From Polycladomyces subterraneus (GTDB lineage Bacteria > Bacillota > Bacilli > Thermoactinomycetales > JIR-001), in contig NZ_JANRHH010000031.1 in assembly GCF_030433435.1 (NCBI RefSeq), positions 104,658 through 168,657 of the forward strand: a stretch of DNA of 64,000 bases, read 5' to 3'. A program made the translations under genes and the position numbers. A model generated the notes under the pieces. That model saw only the letters and a list, made by a program, of their open reading frames with translations. It ran no database searches and was not told the DNA's origin. Below, one piece after another: positions 26,968 to 35,704 of this stretch; position 1 is the first letter of the stretch; every line of letters starts with the position of its first letter.

Positions 26968-27646
26968 AGAGTGTACGTTGCAGTACATCCGGATCGTAAA
27001 TCAAGATGCCTTTTCGATTGATATCAAGCAACTGATCTTTTTTTAGTTGGTTAAGCACACGGTTCACCGATTCACGTGACATTCCCAACATATTGGCAAA
27101 ATCTTGATGGGTTAACGGAATGGAAACGAAAACCCCATCTTCCCTCCGAATTCCGTATTCCTCCACCAACCGTAACAAGGTCACCACAACTTTTCGATGG
27201 ACATCTCCCGAAATCACCTCTTGCAAGCGTTTTTGCAAATAAAGAAGCCTTTTATCCATCATTTTCATGACTGATTTTGCGATGAGTGGATTCGAATCCA
27301 ACAATCGATCGAAGTCATCCGTCGATACCGCTAACAATTGGCTGTCCGTAACAGTTACAGCCGTTCCGGGATACGGTGAATCGCCGAAAAATCCCACATG
27401 GGGAAACATATCCCCTTTTTGCAGAAGACAGATGACCTGCTCGTTTCCGTTTTTCTCGACCTTAGTGACCTTAACGATCCCCGATTGAATGAAGTAGACC
27501 GTGCGAAGCTGCTGTCCCTCCACAAAGATCGTTGAATTCTTTCGATAGTTTCTTAAAACCGTTATACGTGCGATTTTCTCCAAATCATCATCTGTTAGTC
27601 CACTGAACAGCGGAACACGTTTGAGAATCTCGAATTTCCGGTCCAA
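26951..27646 (-). CDS. Crp/Fnr family regulator, paralogue 1
   Basis: A 231-residue regulator with an N-terminal cyclic-nucleotide-type beta barrel (RNYRKNSTIFVEGQQL, then GDMFPHVGFFGDSPYPGTA) and a C-terminal winged helix. The recognition helix LGMSRESVNRVLNQL has the Arg-Glu...Arg pattern of Crp, which reads TGTGA half-sites. There is no N-terminal or C-terminal cysteine cluster for an Fe-S centre, so it is not a classical Fnr; the signal is unknown. TTG 27646 follows GGAGGCGG and aligns exactly with the ATG of paralogue 2. Matching boxes lie throughout this region. Confidence 0.88.
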   Translation of the reverse strand: MDRKFEILKRVPLFSGLTDDDLEKIARITVLRNYRKNSTIFVEGQQLRTVYFIQSGIVKVTKVEKNGNEQVICLLQKGDMFPHVGFFGDSPYPGTAVTVTDSQLLAVSTDDFDRLLDSNPLIAKSVMKMMDKRLLYLQKRLQEVISGDVHRKVVVTLLRLVEEYGIRREDGVFVSIPLTHQDFANMLGMSRESVNRVLNQLKKDQLLDINRKGILIYDPDVLQRTLSPVKE

Positions 27647-27795
27647 CCATACCGCCTCCACATTTTTTATGCGGTAGTGGCAGCAAAGCTGCAATTAGAC
27701 ATAATTTGCCCAATTAAATTCATTACAATATCCCTCTGAGTAGTCAATGACAAAACTCCAATCGTAATATTGACTTTCTGTGAACAACCTATTTT

Positions 27796-27838
27796 TGTGA
27801 AATCCATCACATTCACTTTCTCCAACTCGGTTTACGCT
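27796..27838 (+). promoter_or_regulatory. Crp/Fnr-type promoter module, copy B (hcp)
   Basis: TGTGAAATCCATCACA (27796-27811) and -10 TACGCT (27833-27838), the same offset as in the other copies. It is also preceded by TTTCTGTGAACA. The module is divergent from regulator 1 and drives towards hcp, about 380 bp downstream. Confidence 0.75.
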
Positions 27839-27882
27839 AAGTATACAGACAACATTTCAGTTTGATGATGGGAGTGTGAAAC

Positions 27883-27984
27883 CTAGAAAAAAGGGGGGGA
27901 TTAAGCCGAATAAAATGTTTCTTTTGGGCTGCGTCCTTTTATTCCTTTTGCCTGGATGCAGTGACCAATTTGGTCCTGGTTGAT
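27883..27984 (+). pseudogene. Decayed copy of the first codons of qoxA
   Basis: After the promoter module the sequence follows the start of qoxA at 35705: the TTG start has become TAG, yet CTTTTATTCCTTTTGCC and the lipobox-encoding GGATGCAGTGACC remain, reading LLFLLPGCSDQFG in one frame. Beyond about 27984 it diverges from qoxA but still matches the copy near 32950. The stretch 28000-28216 has no other supported feature. Confidence 0.75.
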
Positions 27985-28216
27985 GGAGATGAGAGGTTGG
28001 CCGTTTCTACCTCAGATGGTGACCTTTTTTGAATGCACTTCTTAGCTCTCTCCGACAAAGAGTGACCTTGACAAGCTTGGGCGACCGCGAACCATATCCA
28101 TGGTATGGAATATATAACAAATCAATAGATAAGAGTAATTTATGTGGCTGACAAAGAGTTTGCTGCTATAGCTTGGATGGATTCACGTGAGTTATGTGAG
28201 AAGGAGGAAGGGAAAT

Positions 28217-29503
28217 ATGTTTTGTCACCAATGTGAGCAGACACCAATGGGTGGATGTAAAATTATCGGAGTTTGTGGAAAAAACGAAGTGATCGCTAGT
28301 CTGCAAGATATTTTGGTTTTTGGGTTAAAAGGGATCGCTGCATATCGTACACATGCTTATCAGCTCGGATATACAGACCCGTTAGTAGATGCTACCACAC
28401 ATGAAGCACTTTACATGACACTGACCAATTCCAACTTTAATGAGCAAGAGCATTTTGAGATGGCGATGAAAGTTGGGCAAGCAGCGATCCGGGTGATGGA
28501 ATTGCTAGATCGAGCTCATACAGAACGCTTTGGGATTCCACAGCCCGTTCGTGTTAGCCAAAATAAAATAGAAGGAAAAGCAATTTTGGTAACAGGGCAC
28601 AATTTGCTTGCACTTGAAAAATTATTAGAGCAAACGATGGATAAAGGGATCAATATATATACACATTCAGAAATGTTACCAGCACATGGTTATCCTAAAT
28701 TGAAAAAGTATCCTCATTTAAAAGGGAACATCGGGAAATCATGGTTTGATCAAAGAAGGCTCTTTGAAAGATTCCCAGGCGCTATTTTAGCAACAACGAA
28801 CTGTGTCATGCCCATTAAAGGTACATATGCAGACCGCTTCTTCTCTTACGATGTAGCTGGGCTTGAAGGAGTACAAAAAATTGAAAATGATGATTTTACA
28901 CCATTGATTAAGCGTGCTTTAGAGCTTCCGGAAGTGAATATAGAGTCTGATCAAGAGCTCGTTACAGGTTTCCACCATGAGACAGTACTGGGAATAGCGC
29001 CGGAAATTATCCAGGCTGTGAAAGATGGAAAAATTAAGCGCTTCTTTGTCATTGCAGGTTGTGATGCTCCAGGGAAAGGTGGCGAATATTATCGAAAATT
29101 AGCCACATCCTTGCCACCAGAAACGGTTATTCTAACCACTTCTTGCGGCAAGTTTCGCTTTAACGATGTAGATTACGGAGTCGTACCAGGTACAGATATT
29201 CCACGCTATATTGATTTAGGACAATGTAATAATTCGATTTCCACTGTGAAGATTGCGGCTGCACTAGCCGAAGCATTTGGATGTGAGATAAACGAACTGC
29301 CAGTCAGTATCGTGTTATCTTGGTTTGAGCAAAAAGCAGTTGCCATCCTATTGGGGTTGTTTAGCTTAGGTATTCAAGATATCCGTATTGGACCGAAAGC
29401 TCCTGAGTTTATTTCGCCAGGCGTGTTGCAAGTATTACAAGAGAGATTTGGCTTAAAATTGATTGGGGATGTACAAGCAGATATGCAAGTCATGTTAACG
29501 TAG
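28217..29503 (+). CDS. hcp: Hybrid-cluster protein (hydroxylamine reductase), short class III-like form
   Basis: Redox protein of 428 residues with an N-terminal Fe-S cysteine motif FCHQCEQTPMGGCKIIGVCG (C-X2-C-X7-C-X5-C). Hybrid-cluster ligands are visible in GHNLLALEKLL, the Cys in ATTNCVMP, the Cys in VIAGCDAPGKG and TTSCGKFRFND, and the late QCNNSISTVKIA and SWFEQKAVAILL. About 540 residues is common; the missing part after the cysteines fits class III proteins of thermophiles and archaea. Known activities are NO and hydroxylamine reduction and protein S-nitrosylation. ATG 28217 follows GGAGGAAGGG. The gene is clearly AT-richer than its surroundings, suggesting transfer. Confidence 0.93.
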   Translation: MFCHQCEQTPMGGCKIIGVCGKNEVIASLQDILVFGLKGIAAYRTHAYQLGYTDPLVDATTHEALYMTLTNSNFNEQEHFEMAMKVGQAAIRVMELLDRAHTERFGIPQPVRVSQNKIEGKAILVTGHNLLALEKLLEQTMDKGINIYTHSEMLPAHGYPKLKKYPHLKGNIGKSWFDQRRLFERFPGAILATTNCVMPIKGTYADRFFSYDVAGLEGVQKIENDDFTPLIKRALELPEVNIESDQELVTGFHHETVLGIAPEIIQAVKDGKIKRFFVIAGCDAPGKGGEYYRKLATSLPPETVILTTSCGKFRFNDVDYGVVPGTDIPRYIDLGQCNNSISTVKIAAALAEAFGCEINELPVSIVLSWFEQKAVAILLGLFSLGIQDIRIGPKAPEFISPGVLQVLQERFGLKLIGDVQADMQVMLT

Positions 29504-30310
29504 AGCTCTACACACCTGACCATCTCATCTTAAAAGGGAGCGCTATAGGATTTGGCCGATTATGTTTGGTTTAATACAGAAGTATGTGGCCGAGAAGGCC
29601 ATAAGGGCTCTTGTCCCGCTGTCGGTCACGATGTTGGATCTCACTTGGTGCAAGTGGGATCTTTTATTTTTACATCGGAAGTTAGAGTTGCATTGGGGGA
29701 AAAGGGAGACTAGGACGAAACCGGTGGTTCCTCATGAACATGGTGAATGGGCATTTCTGACAGTGCCTTGTTTGCTTGGTACTGGGTTGATCCATTCTTT
29801 AAACGCATAAGTAGCATATAGAACAACAACCATCCCATAAACAACAAAAGATGATACCAACTGGGATTACCATTCCACGGAGAATCCTTAATTTCTTTGT
29901 CGGCAAATAGTACGGTAGCTGTACTGGTCAGCACACGTTTTGGAATGGGGGTATCGTTTGGTACATCTCTCCCCCGTAATACCCCAGAATGGCAAATGAA
30001 ATGACGAATACAAGTGTCAAGCTGACCCCTTCTAAGACTCATTATCACAGGCATCGCGCTAATTTTTCCCATTTCACATGGATAGTTTAAACTACGCGAT
30101 CGTTCATTATTTGAAATGATGATCAGCTGGTAGGTCCCCGTAAAAAATTGGAATGGACAGAAGAGCAAATTGGCATATTAACGATAGACAGTCATCGTTC
30201 GATTAGTTCAAAAGAAGTCCCATATAATCCCCGTTAGATTCGGACGGACAACCTTAAAATTGGGTAGCTTGAAAGACAACTTCGCGACAAAAATGAGGGG
30301 GCGCAGAATA
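29504..30310. other. Gene debris between hcp and adh, including a YwiC-like fragment
   Basis: No intact gene is supported. At 29718-29792 the plus strand encodes KPVVPHEHGEWAFLTVPCLLG, like the N-terminus of YwiC-family membrane proteins (HGAWA motif), and then loses homology. Antisense frames (29710-30168) have a hydrophobic stretch but no convincing start or family. A TATAAT at 30223-30228 lies 83 bp before the adh start. Confidence 0.5.
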
Positions 30311-31351
30311 ATGAAAGCGCTTGTATTCCGTGGTCCGGGAAAATTTGAGTGGGTAGAGAAGGAAAAGCCGACGATTCAAAATCCGACGGATGCCATCGTA
30401 AGAATCACCAAAACGACGATTTGCGGCACAGATTTGCATATCTTGGGCGGTGATGTACCGGCGGTAACCGACGGCCGAACCCTGGGACACGAAGGGGTTG
30501 GAATAGTAGAAGAAGTCGGCTCGGGTGTCAGCAATTTCAAACCCGGCGACAGAGTGCTGATTTCTTGTGTCACTTCCTGTGGAAGATGCGATTATTGCAA
30601 AAAAGCGATGTACGCCCACTGTGAAGACGGGGGTTGGATTTTGGGGCACCTGATCGACGGTACTCAGGCGGAATACGTTCGGATCCCTTATGCCGATACG
30701 AGCTTGTATCATATTCCTCCGGGAACCGATGAGGAAGCACTTGTCATGTTGAGCGACATTTTTCCGACGAGTTTGGAAATCGGGGTGATCAACGGCGAAG
30801 TTCAGCCGGGGGAAGTCATTGCTATTGTCGGGGCCGGACCGGTCGGGATGGCGTCACTCTTGACAGCGCAACTTTATTCGCCGGCGGAGATCATCATGAT
30901 CGACCTCGACGATAATCGCTTGGAGATGTCCAGAAAGTTCGGGGCCACCAGGACAGTGAACAGCTCCAAGGGAAATGCGGTTGAGCAAGTGATGGAATTA
31001 ACCGACGGTAAGGGTGTCGATGTAGCGATTGAGGCTGTCGGTTTCCCGGTGACTTTTGACATCTGTCAGCAAATCCTGAAGCCCGGAGGACGGCTGGCCA
31101 ACGTCGGTGTCCACGGCAAGCCTGTCGAATTGCACCTGGAACAATTGTGGATTCGCAATGTCAAGATCACGACAGGGCTGGTTAGTACGAGCACGACACC
31201 GATGCTGATCAAAACGGTGCAGTCCGGGAAGATCAAACCACAACAGTTGGTCACCCACCGTTTTCCGCTAGACCAGATTATGCAGGCGTACGAGGTATTT
31301 CGCAACGCACCCAAAGAAAAAGCGATGAAAGTGATTTTATATAACGATTAA
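30311..31351 (+). CDS. Zinc-dependent alcohol dehydrogenase (medium-chain)
   Basis: NAD(P)-dependent dehydrogenase of 346 residues. Catalytic zinc ligands lie in TICGTDLH (Cys, near residue 38) and TLGHEGVG (His), and structural zinc cysteines in SCGRCDYCKKAMYAHC near residues 92-107. The cofactor fold has AIVGAGPVGMAS near 173 and IDLDDNRL after the second strand. ATG 30311 follows GAGGGGGCG. A 3' fragment of this gene was copied to 25310-25680. Likely substrates are short-chain alcohols or aldehydes (inference). Confidence 0.92.
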   Translation: MKALVFRGPGKFEWVEKEKPTIQNPTDAIVRITKTTICGTDLHILGGDVPAVTDGRTLGHEGVGIVEEVGSGVSNFKPGDRVLISCVTSCGRCDYCKKAMYAHCEDGGWILGHLIDGTQAEYVRIPYADTSLYHIPPGTDEEALVMLSDIFPTSLEIGVINGEVQPGEVIAIVGAGPVGMASLLTAQLYSPAEIIMIDLDDNRLEMSRKFGATRTVNSSKGNAVEQVMELTDGKGVDVAIEAVGFPVTFDICQQILKPGGRLANVGVHGKPVELHLEQLWIRNVKITTGLVSTSTTPMLIKTVQSGKIKPQQLVTHRFPLDQIMQAYEVFRNAPKEKAMKVILYND

Positions 31352-31366
31352 TACTCTTGGCAAAGA

Positions 31367-31386
31367 AACGGATCAACCCGTTTTTT
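31367..31386 (+). terminator. Terminator after adh
   Basis: AACGG/CCGTT arms followed by TTTTTT. It is weaker than the related hairpin after the pseudogene copy. Confidence 0.6.
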
Positions 31387-31479
31387 CGCTTACACGTGCC
31401 CCCTGTAGCCAGCGCGCCACTTTGTAAGAATGGCGCGGTGGAATACCGGCGCCAGGTAGTTGATAAAGTTCGTGGGCTT

Positions 31480-31760
31480 TGATCTCCCGTCTCCGTGTCT
31501 GGCAAATTGATCAGGACGCAACGTTTCCCGGTAGAGCGACTGACCAAGCCCTACCGAGCGGAGAACCAGAAAGTGCAGGAATTCATCGCGTGCAATTTCC
31601 TTTAGTGAAGCGGACTTTGCCCGCGTCCTGTGCTCACCGGTTTGGAGCGGCCAAGACTGGCTTCCTTGCAGGGCGTAGGTGGAGCGAGCCGGGAAAGCCA
31701 AGCGGACAGACTCATCAGATACAAACTCAGCCACTTTGTCAGCAGTCTCATGACGGTGGA
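31480..31760. repeat. Interspersed palindrome-bearing repeat, copy 1
   Basis: This non-coding stretch resembles 42380-42560 and, in its first part, 43411-43500. It carries CGCGTGCAA (31587-31595) against TTGCCCGCG (31617-31625), a stem with one mismatch. The spacer and flanks (CAATTTCCT, then ACTTTGCCCGCG) are shared with the 42-kb copy. It looks like a decayed mobile element. Confidence 0.5.
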
Positions 31761-31841
31761 ATATACATTAACCCCTTTTTCCTTTTTCATCTCAGCAACT
31801 GACATCAGATTGATGGATCAAACTCTTTGTGATTTTTGCAT

Positions 31842-31878
31842 AAAAAAACCCCTGTATTCTTTCATTCTTTAACAGGGG
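31842..31878 (-). terminator. Terminator of the second Crp/Fnr regulator
   Basis: CCCCTGT/ACAGGGG arms around the stop codon, followed by TTTTTTT on the minus strand; homologous to the terminator at 26930. Confidence 0.8.
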
Positions 31879-32557
31879 AGAGTGTACGTTGCAGTGCATC
31901 CGGATTGTAAATCAAGATGCCCTTTCGATTGATATTCAGCAACTGATCTTTTTTTAGTTGGTTGAGCACACGGTTGACCGATTCCCGTGACATTCCCAAC
32001 ATATTGGCAAAATCTTGATGGGTTAAAGGAATGGAAATAAATATACCATCTTCCCTCAAAATTCCGTATTCCTCTACTAGCCACAATAAGGTGATCACAA
32101 CTTTTCGATGGACATCTCCCGAAATCACATCTTGTAAACGTCTTTGAAAATAAAGGAGCCGTTTATCCATCATTTTCATGACTGATTTTGCGATGAGTGG
32201 ATTCGAATCCATCAATCGATCAAAGTCGTCTATCGATATGGCTAACAATATGCAATCCGTGACTGCTACAGCCGTTCCGGGATACGGTGAATCGCAGAAA
32301 AACCCTACGTGGGGAAACATTTCACCTTTTTGCAAAAGACAAATGATCTGTTCATTTCCATTATTTTGCACCTTTGTGACCTTGACGATCCCCGATTGAA
32401 TGAAGTAGTCCGTACTAAGCTGCTGACCTTCCACAAAGACTGTTGAATTCCTTCGATAGTGTCGCAAAACCGTAATATGAGAGATTTTCTCCAATTCATC
32501 ATCTGTCAACTCACAGAACAGAGGAACACGTTTGAGAATCTCGAATTTGCGGTCCAT
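31862..32557 (-). CDS. Crp/Fnr family regulator, paralogue 2
   Basis: A 231-residue paralogue of the regulator at 26951, identical in length and very similar throughout, including the recognition helix LGMSRESVNRVLNQL. ATG 32557 follows GGAGGCGG. It carries a few extra scattered cysteines (LFCELTDD, FFCDSPYPG, TDCILLA) that paralogue 1 lacks, which could matter for sensing but do not form a known Fe-S pattern. It is divergent from the double promoter of the dehydrogenase at 33.1 kb, as paralogue 1 is from hcp. Confidence 0.88.
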   Translation of the reverse strand: MDRKFEILKRVPLFCELTDDELEKISHITVLRHYRRNSTVFVEGQQLSTDYFIQSGIVKVTKVQNNGNEQIICLLQKGEMFPHVGFFCDSPYPGTAVAVTDCILLAISIDDFDRLMDSNPLIAKSVMKMMDKRLLYFQRRLQDVISGDVHRKVVITLLWLVEEYGILREDGIFISIPLTHQDFANMLGMSRESVNRVLNQLKKDQLLNINRKGILIYNPDALQRTLSPVKE

Positions 32558-32701
32558 CAATACCGCCTCCAAATTTATTATTGGGGGCAGAGGCAGCAAA
32601 GCTGCAACCAGACATAATTTGCCCAATTAAATTCATTGCAATATCCTTCTGAGTAGTCAATGACAAAACTCCAACCGTAATTTTGACTTTCTGTGAACAA
32701 T

Positions 32702-32744
32702 CGTGAAACATATCACATTCACATAGTCCAATACTGCTTACACT
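32702..32744 (+). promoter_or_regulatory. Crp/Fnr-type promoter module, copy C1
   Basis: CGTGAAACATATCACA (32702-32717, one mismatch to TGTGA-N6-TCACA) with -10 TACACT at 32739-32744, the standard offset. Confidence 0.65.
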
Positions 32745-32787
32745 TATTATATCTGTAATATAGATTTTCTGTGAACGAGCCATTTTT

Positions 32788-32830
32788 TGTGAAATACATC
32801 ACATTTTCTTTCTCCAACTCGGCTTACGCT
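32788..32830 (+). promoter_or_regulatory. Crp/Fnr-type promoter module, copy C2
   Basis: TGTGAAATACATCACA (32788-32803) with -10 TACGCT at 32825-32830, 86 bp after C1. Two tandem modules precede this dehydrogenase, as they do qoxA. Confidence 0.75.
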
Positions 32831-32877
32831 AATGTAAACAGACAACATCTCAGCTTGATGATGGGAGTGTGAAACCT

Positions 32878-32994
32878 TTGAAGAAAACAGGGCAATCAAA
32901 TTGCCTGGATAGAGTGACTGATTTGGCCCTGATTGACGAGGGTGAGGGGTTGGCCGTATCCATCGTGGATGGTGACCGCGGTCATCTTCACTGA
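32878..32994 (+). pseudogene. qoxA-derived leader ORF upstream of the dehydrogenase
   Basis: The TTG start and first codons of qoxA (MKKTG) are kept, the hydrophobic signal-peptide core is deleted, and the frame stays open for 38 codons. GGGAGTGTG precedes it as a ribosome binding site, so a short peptide may be made. The region 32558-33089 holds this and the two promoters. Confidence 0.6.
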
Positions 32995-33089
32995 TATCCA
33001 CTACACCCCACGATTCTTCTGTCGACAATACAACACGGCAGATATTGGCACAATCATGGCGTTCATGCTTTGTTGGGAGGTGTGAAGAG

Positions 33090-34113
33090 ATGGCTAAAAA
33101 AAATTCTGGCCGCGGTTGTACGAGACTTTGCGGAACCGGTTCGAATTGAGGAGGTGAATATTCCGGAACCCGGAGTAGGACAGGTTCGTGTGAAAGTCGA
33201 AGCCTCAGGATTGTGCCACACTGATATTCACGCGGCAAATGGGGAGTGGCCGGTCAAACCGAAATTGCCCTTTATCCCGGGACATGAAGGGATCGGTATC
33301 GTGGAGGTGGTCGGAAAAGGAGTAACGGGGATCAAGGAAGGGGACCGGGTGGCCCTCCCTTGGCTGGGTTACGCATGCGGAAATTGTGAATACTGCAACT
33401 CCGGCTGGGAGACACTGTGCCAGTCCCAGTTTAACACCGGTTACTCCATCGACGGCACCCATGCCGAATACACGATCGGCTACGCCAAACACATCGTCAA
33501 GGTGCCTGACGGCATCAGCCCGCTGGATGCGGCGCCCTTGACCTGCGCTGGGGTGACTACCTACAAGGCGGTGAAGATGTCCGGTGCTCGGCCGTCGGAC
33601 CTCGTGGCCATTTTCGGCATCGGCGGGCTCGGCCACCTGGCCCTGCAATACGCCAAAGTGACAGGGGCGACGGTGGTGGCTGTCGATCTCTTCAATAAGA
33701 AGTTGCAACTGGCCAAGGAGTTGGGAGCGGACTATGTGGTCAACGCCCGGTACCAGGACCCTGTGGAAGAGATCAAAAAACTGGGCGGTGCCGATGCAGC
33801 CATCAGCGTGGCTGTCTCGCCCAAGGCCTTTGAGCAAGCTTTCCATTCCCTACGCCGCGGCGGCCGCCTCGTCCTTGTCGCGTTGCCAGCGGACAACTAC
33901 ATGCAGTTGCCCATTTTTGAGACCGTATTCAACGGTATCCAGGTGATTGGGTCCATCGTAGGTACCCGCACCGATCTGGAGGAAACGTTCCAATTGCATG
34001 CGGAGGGGCGGACAAAAGTCATCTATGAGACCAGACACCTTCATCAAGTGCACGAAGCCTTTGAAGAAGTAGAAAAAGCGCAAACGAAAGCACGACTGGT
34101 CTTCAAACTGTAA
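33090..34113 (+). CDS. Alcohol dehydrogenase AdhP/AdhT type, start region frameshifted
   Basis: Zinc alcohol dehydrogenase of about 340 residues, normally ethanol- or propanol-preferring. Zinc ligands are in GLCHTDIHA and PGHEGIG; structural cysteines in ACGNCEYCNSGWETLC; the nucleotide fold in FGIGGLGHLALQYAK. The natural ATG (33090, 9 bp after GGGAGG) is out of frame with the body: an A8 run (33096-33103) follows, and A7 would give MAKKILAAVVRDF in frame. GTG 33082 is in frame but only 1 bp from the ribosome binding site. Two Crp/Fnr-type promoters lie upstream. Confidence 0.85.
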
Positions 34114-34243
34114 ACACAATACAAAGCTCCAAACGGATTTTTAGCTATCGGTAAACAGGACGGTGTCGAGGTTTTCGACTGAACACACAGTATTATCCCA
34201 TCGCCACCGTGCGATGTGAAGATATGAGAAGGAGGTTATTTTG

Positions 34244-35281
34244 ATGAAATACCGCAACATGCCTGGCATCGACACATCAGTCTCCGAAGTTGGTTTCGGC
34301 GTTTGGTCCGTTGCTACACCATGGTGGGGCGTCAAAGACGATACGCTCGGCAAACGCCTGTTACGCATGGCATATGAAGATTACGGTATTACGTTTTTTG
34401 ACACCGCGGACGTGTACGGTCAAGGAAAAGGAGAAACCCTCTTGGCGGAAGCGTTGGAAGGGCTTCGTGACAAAGTAGTGATCGCCACCAAATTCGGCTA
34501 CGATATCTATGCCAAACGGGGCGACCGACACGGCAGACACTCCGAATTGCCCCAGCGCTGGGACGCCGCCTCGATCCGTCAATCCTGCGAAGAAAGCCTA
34601 CGCCGATTGAAGACCGACGTGATCGACCTCTACCAATTGCATAACGCACGAATGGAAGCGATCCAGAGTGATGAAGTGCTTGAGACGCTGGAACGGTTGA
34701 AAGAGGAAGGAAAAATCCGCACCTATGGTGTTGCTTTGGGACCGGACCTTGGCTGGCGGGACGAAGGATTGGCCACGCTCCGTGACGAGCGGTACGTCAT
34801 GGCGCAAATCATTCACAACTTGCTGGAGCAAGATCCTGCCCGAGAACTGATCCGGGAGGCCGAAAAACTGAATAAATCCTTGATTGTCCGCGTCCCGCAC
34901 GCATCAGGTCTCCTCGACGGCACCTATGATCCGGACAAGCATTTCGATAAACGAGACCACCGCTCCCACAGGCCGATCGAGTGGATGAAAGCTGGTCTGG
35001 ATGCGGTTCGCAGGTTGAGATTCCTGTATGAAGGAACTGACCGGACCATTGGTCAAGCAGCCATTCTCTTCTCTTTGGCGAGCCCCGCGATCAAATCCGT
35101 GCTGCCCAATATCACCAGTGAAGAGAACTTGCGCGAATTTGCGGAGGCGCCGGAGAAAACGCCGCTTACAGAAGAGGAAATGAAGATGATCGAAGTGTTG
35201 TGGGAAACTGGCATGAAAGAGCAATTGAAACAGCCGTTCTCCAATAGCAAAATCAAGCCGACACCCGTGGCGGCTCGTTAA
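34244..35281 (+). CDS. Aldo/keto reductase
   Basis: NADPH-dependent TIM-barrel oxidoreductase of 345 residues. [20 protein letters not shown] carries the catalytic Asp and Tyr, VIATKFGYD the Lys, and [10 protein letters not shown] sits in place of the usual catalytic His stretch. The C-terminal [15 protein letters not shown] contributes to cofactor binding. ATG 34244 follows GAAGGAGG. It lies 130 bp after the dehydrogenase in the same direction and may share its transcript. Substrate unknown. Confidence 0.9.
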   Translation: MKYRNMPGIDTSVSEVGFGVWSVATPWWGVKDDTLGKRLLRMAYEDYGITFFDTADVYGQGKGETLLAEALEGLRDKVVIATKFGYDIYAKRGDRHGRHSELPQRWDAASIRQSCEESLRRLKTDVIDLYQLHNARMEAIQSDEVLETLERLKEEGKIRTYGVALGPDLGWRDEGLATLRDERYVMAQIIHNLLEQDPARELIREAEKLNKSLIVRVPHASGLLDGTYDPDKHFDKRDHRSHRPIEWMKAGLDAVRRLRFLYEGTDRTIGQAAILFSLASPAIKSVLPNITSEENLREFAEAPEKTPLTEEEMKMIEVLWETGMKEQLKQPFSNSKIKPTPVAAR

Positions 35282-35471
35282 TCACCGCACCAAGAAAATT
35301 CCGGTAAATTCGGGCGGGGATCTTTCCCCGCCTGGATGTATCCCACTGTCGGCGTATAGATTGCGTCTATTTCCTTCTGCGACGGGATTCTGTTCAACGC
35401 GACATCCCTTTGAGCTGTTAAGTGACAAAAATGTAACCGCAATGTCGATATTCTGTGAACACCTCTTTTTT

Positions 35472-35514
35472 TGTGACATCCATCACAATTGCTTAGCCCG
35501 ATAACGCTTACACT
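35472..35514 (+). promoter_or_regulatory. Crp/Fnr-type promoter module, copy D1 (qox)
   Basis: TGTGACATCCATCACA (35472-35487) with -10 TACACT at 35509-35514; ATATTCTGTGAACA precedes it. Confidence 0.75.
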
Positions 35515-35614
35515 CATTTATACAGACAAAATTCAGTTTGACTATGAGATATAGCTTTGGAGTAGTTAAGTGACAAAACGATAACGAAACGCCGATATTC
35601 TGTAAACATCCTTT

Positions 35615-35657
35615 TGTGAAATTCATCACATTTATTTTGTCCAATGTCGCCTACACT
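35615..35657 (+). promoter_or_regulatory. Crp/Fnr-type promoter module, copy D2 (qox)
   Basis: TGTGAAATTCATCACA (35615-35630) with -10 TACACT at 35652-35657. It is 143 bp after D1 and 48 bp before the qoxA start, and is probably the source of the other copies. Confidence 0.78.
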
Positions 35658-35704
35658 CATTTCACAGACAAAATTTCAGTTTTGATTATGGGAGGGAGAA
35701 ACCT

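Noticed and set aside
29710..30168. Minus-strand frame of about 150 codons with a hydrophobic stretch
   Set aside because: No ribosome binding site, odd composition, antisense to the YwiC-like fragment and no family resemblance.
24440..35630. Repeated TGTGA boxes as a CRISPR array
   Set aside because: Spacing is irregular, each copy sits in a promoter and there are no cas genes.
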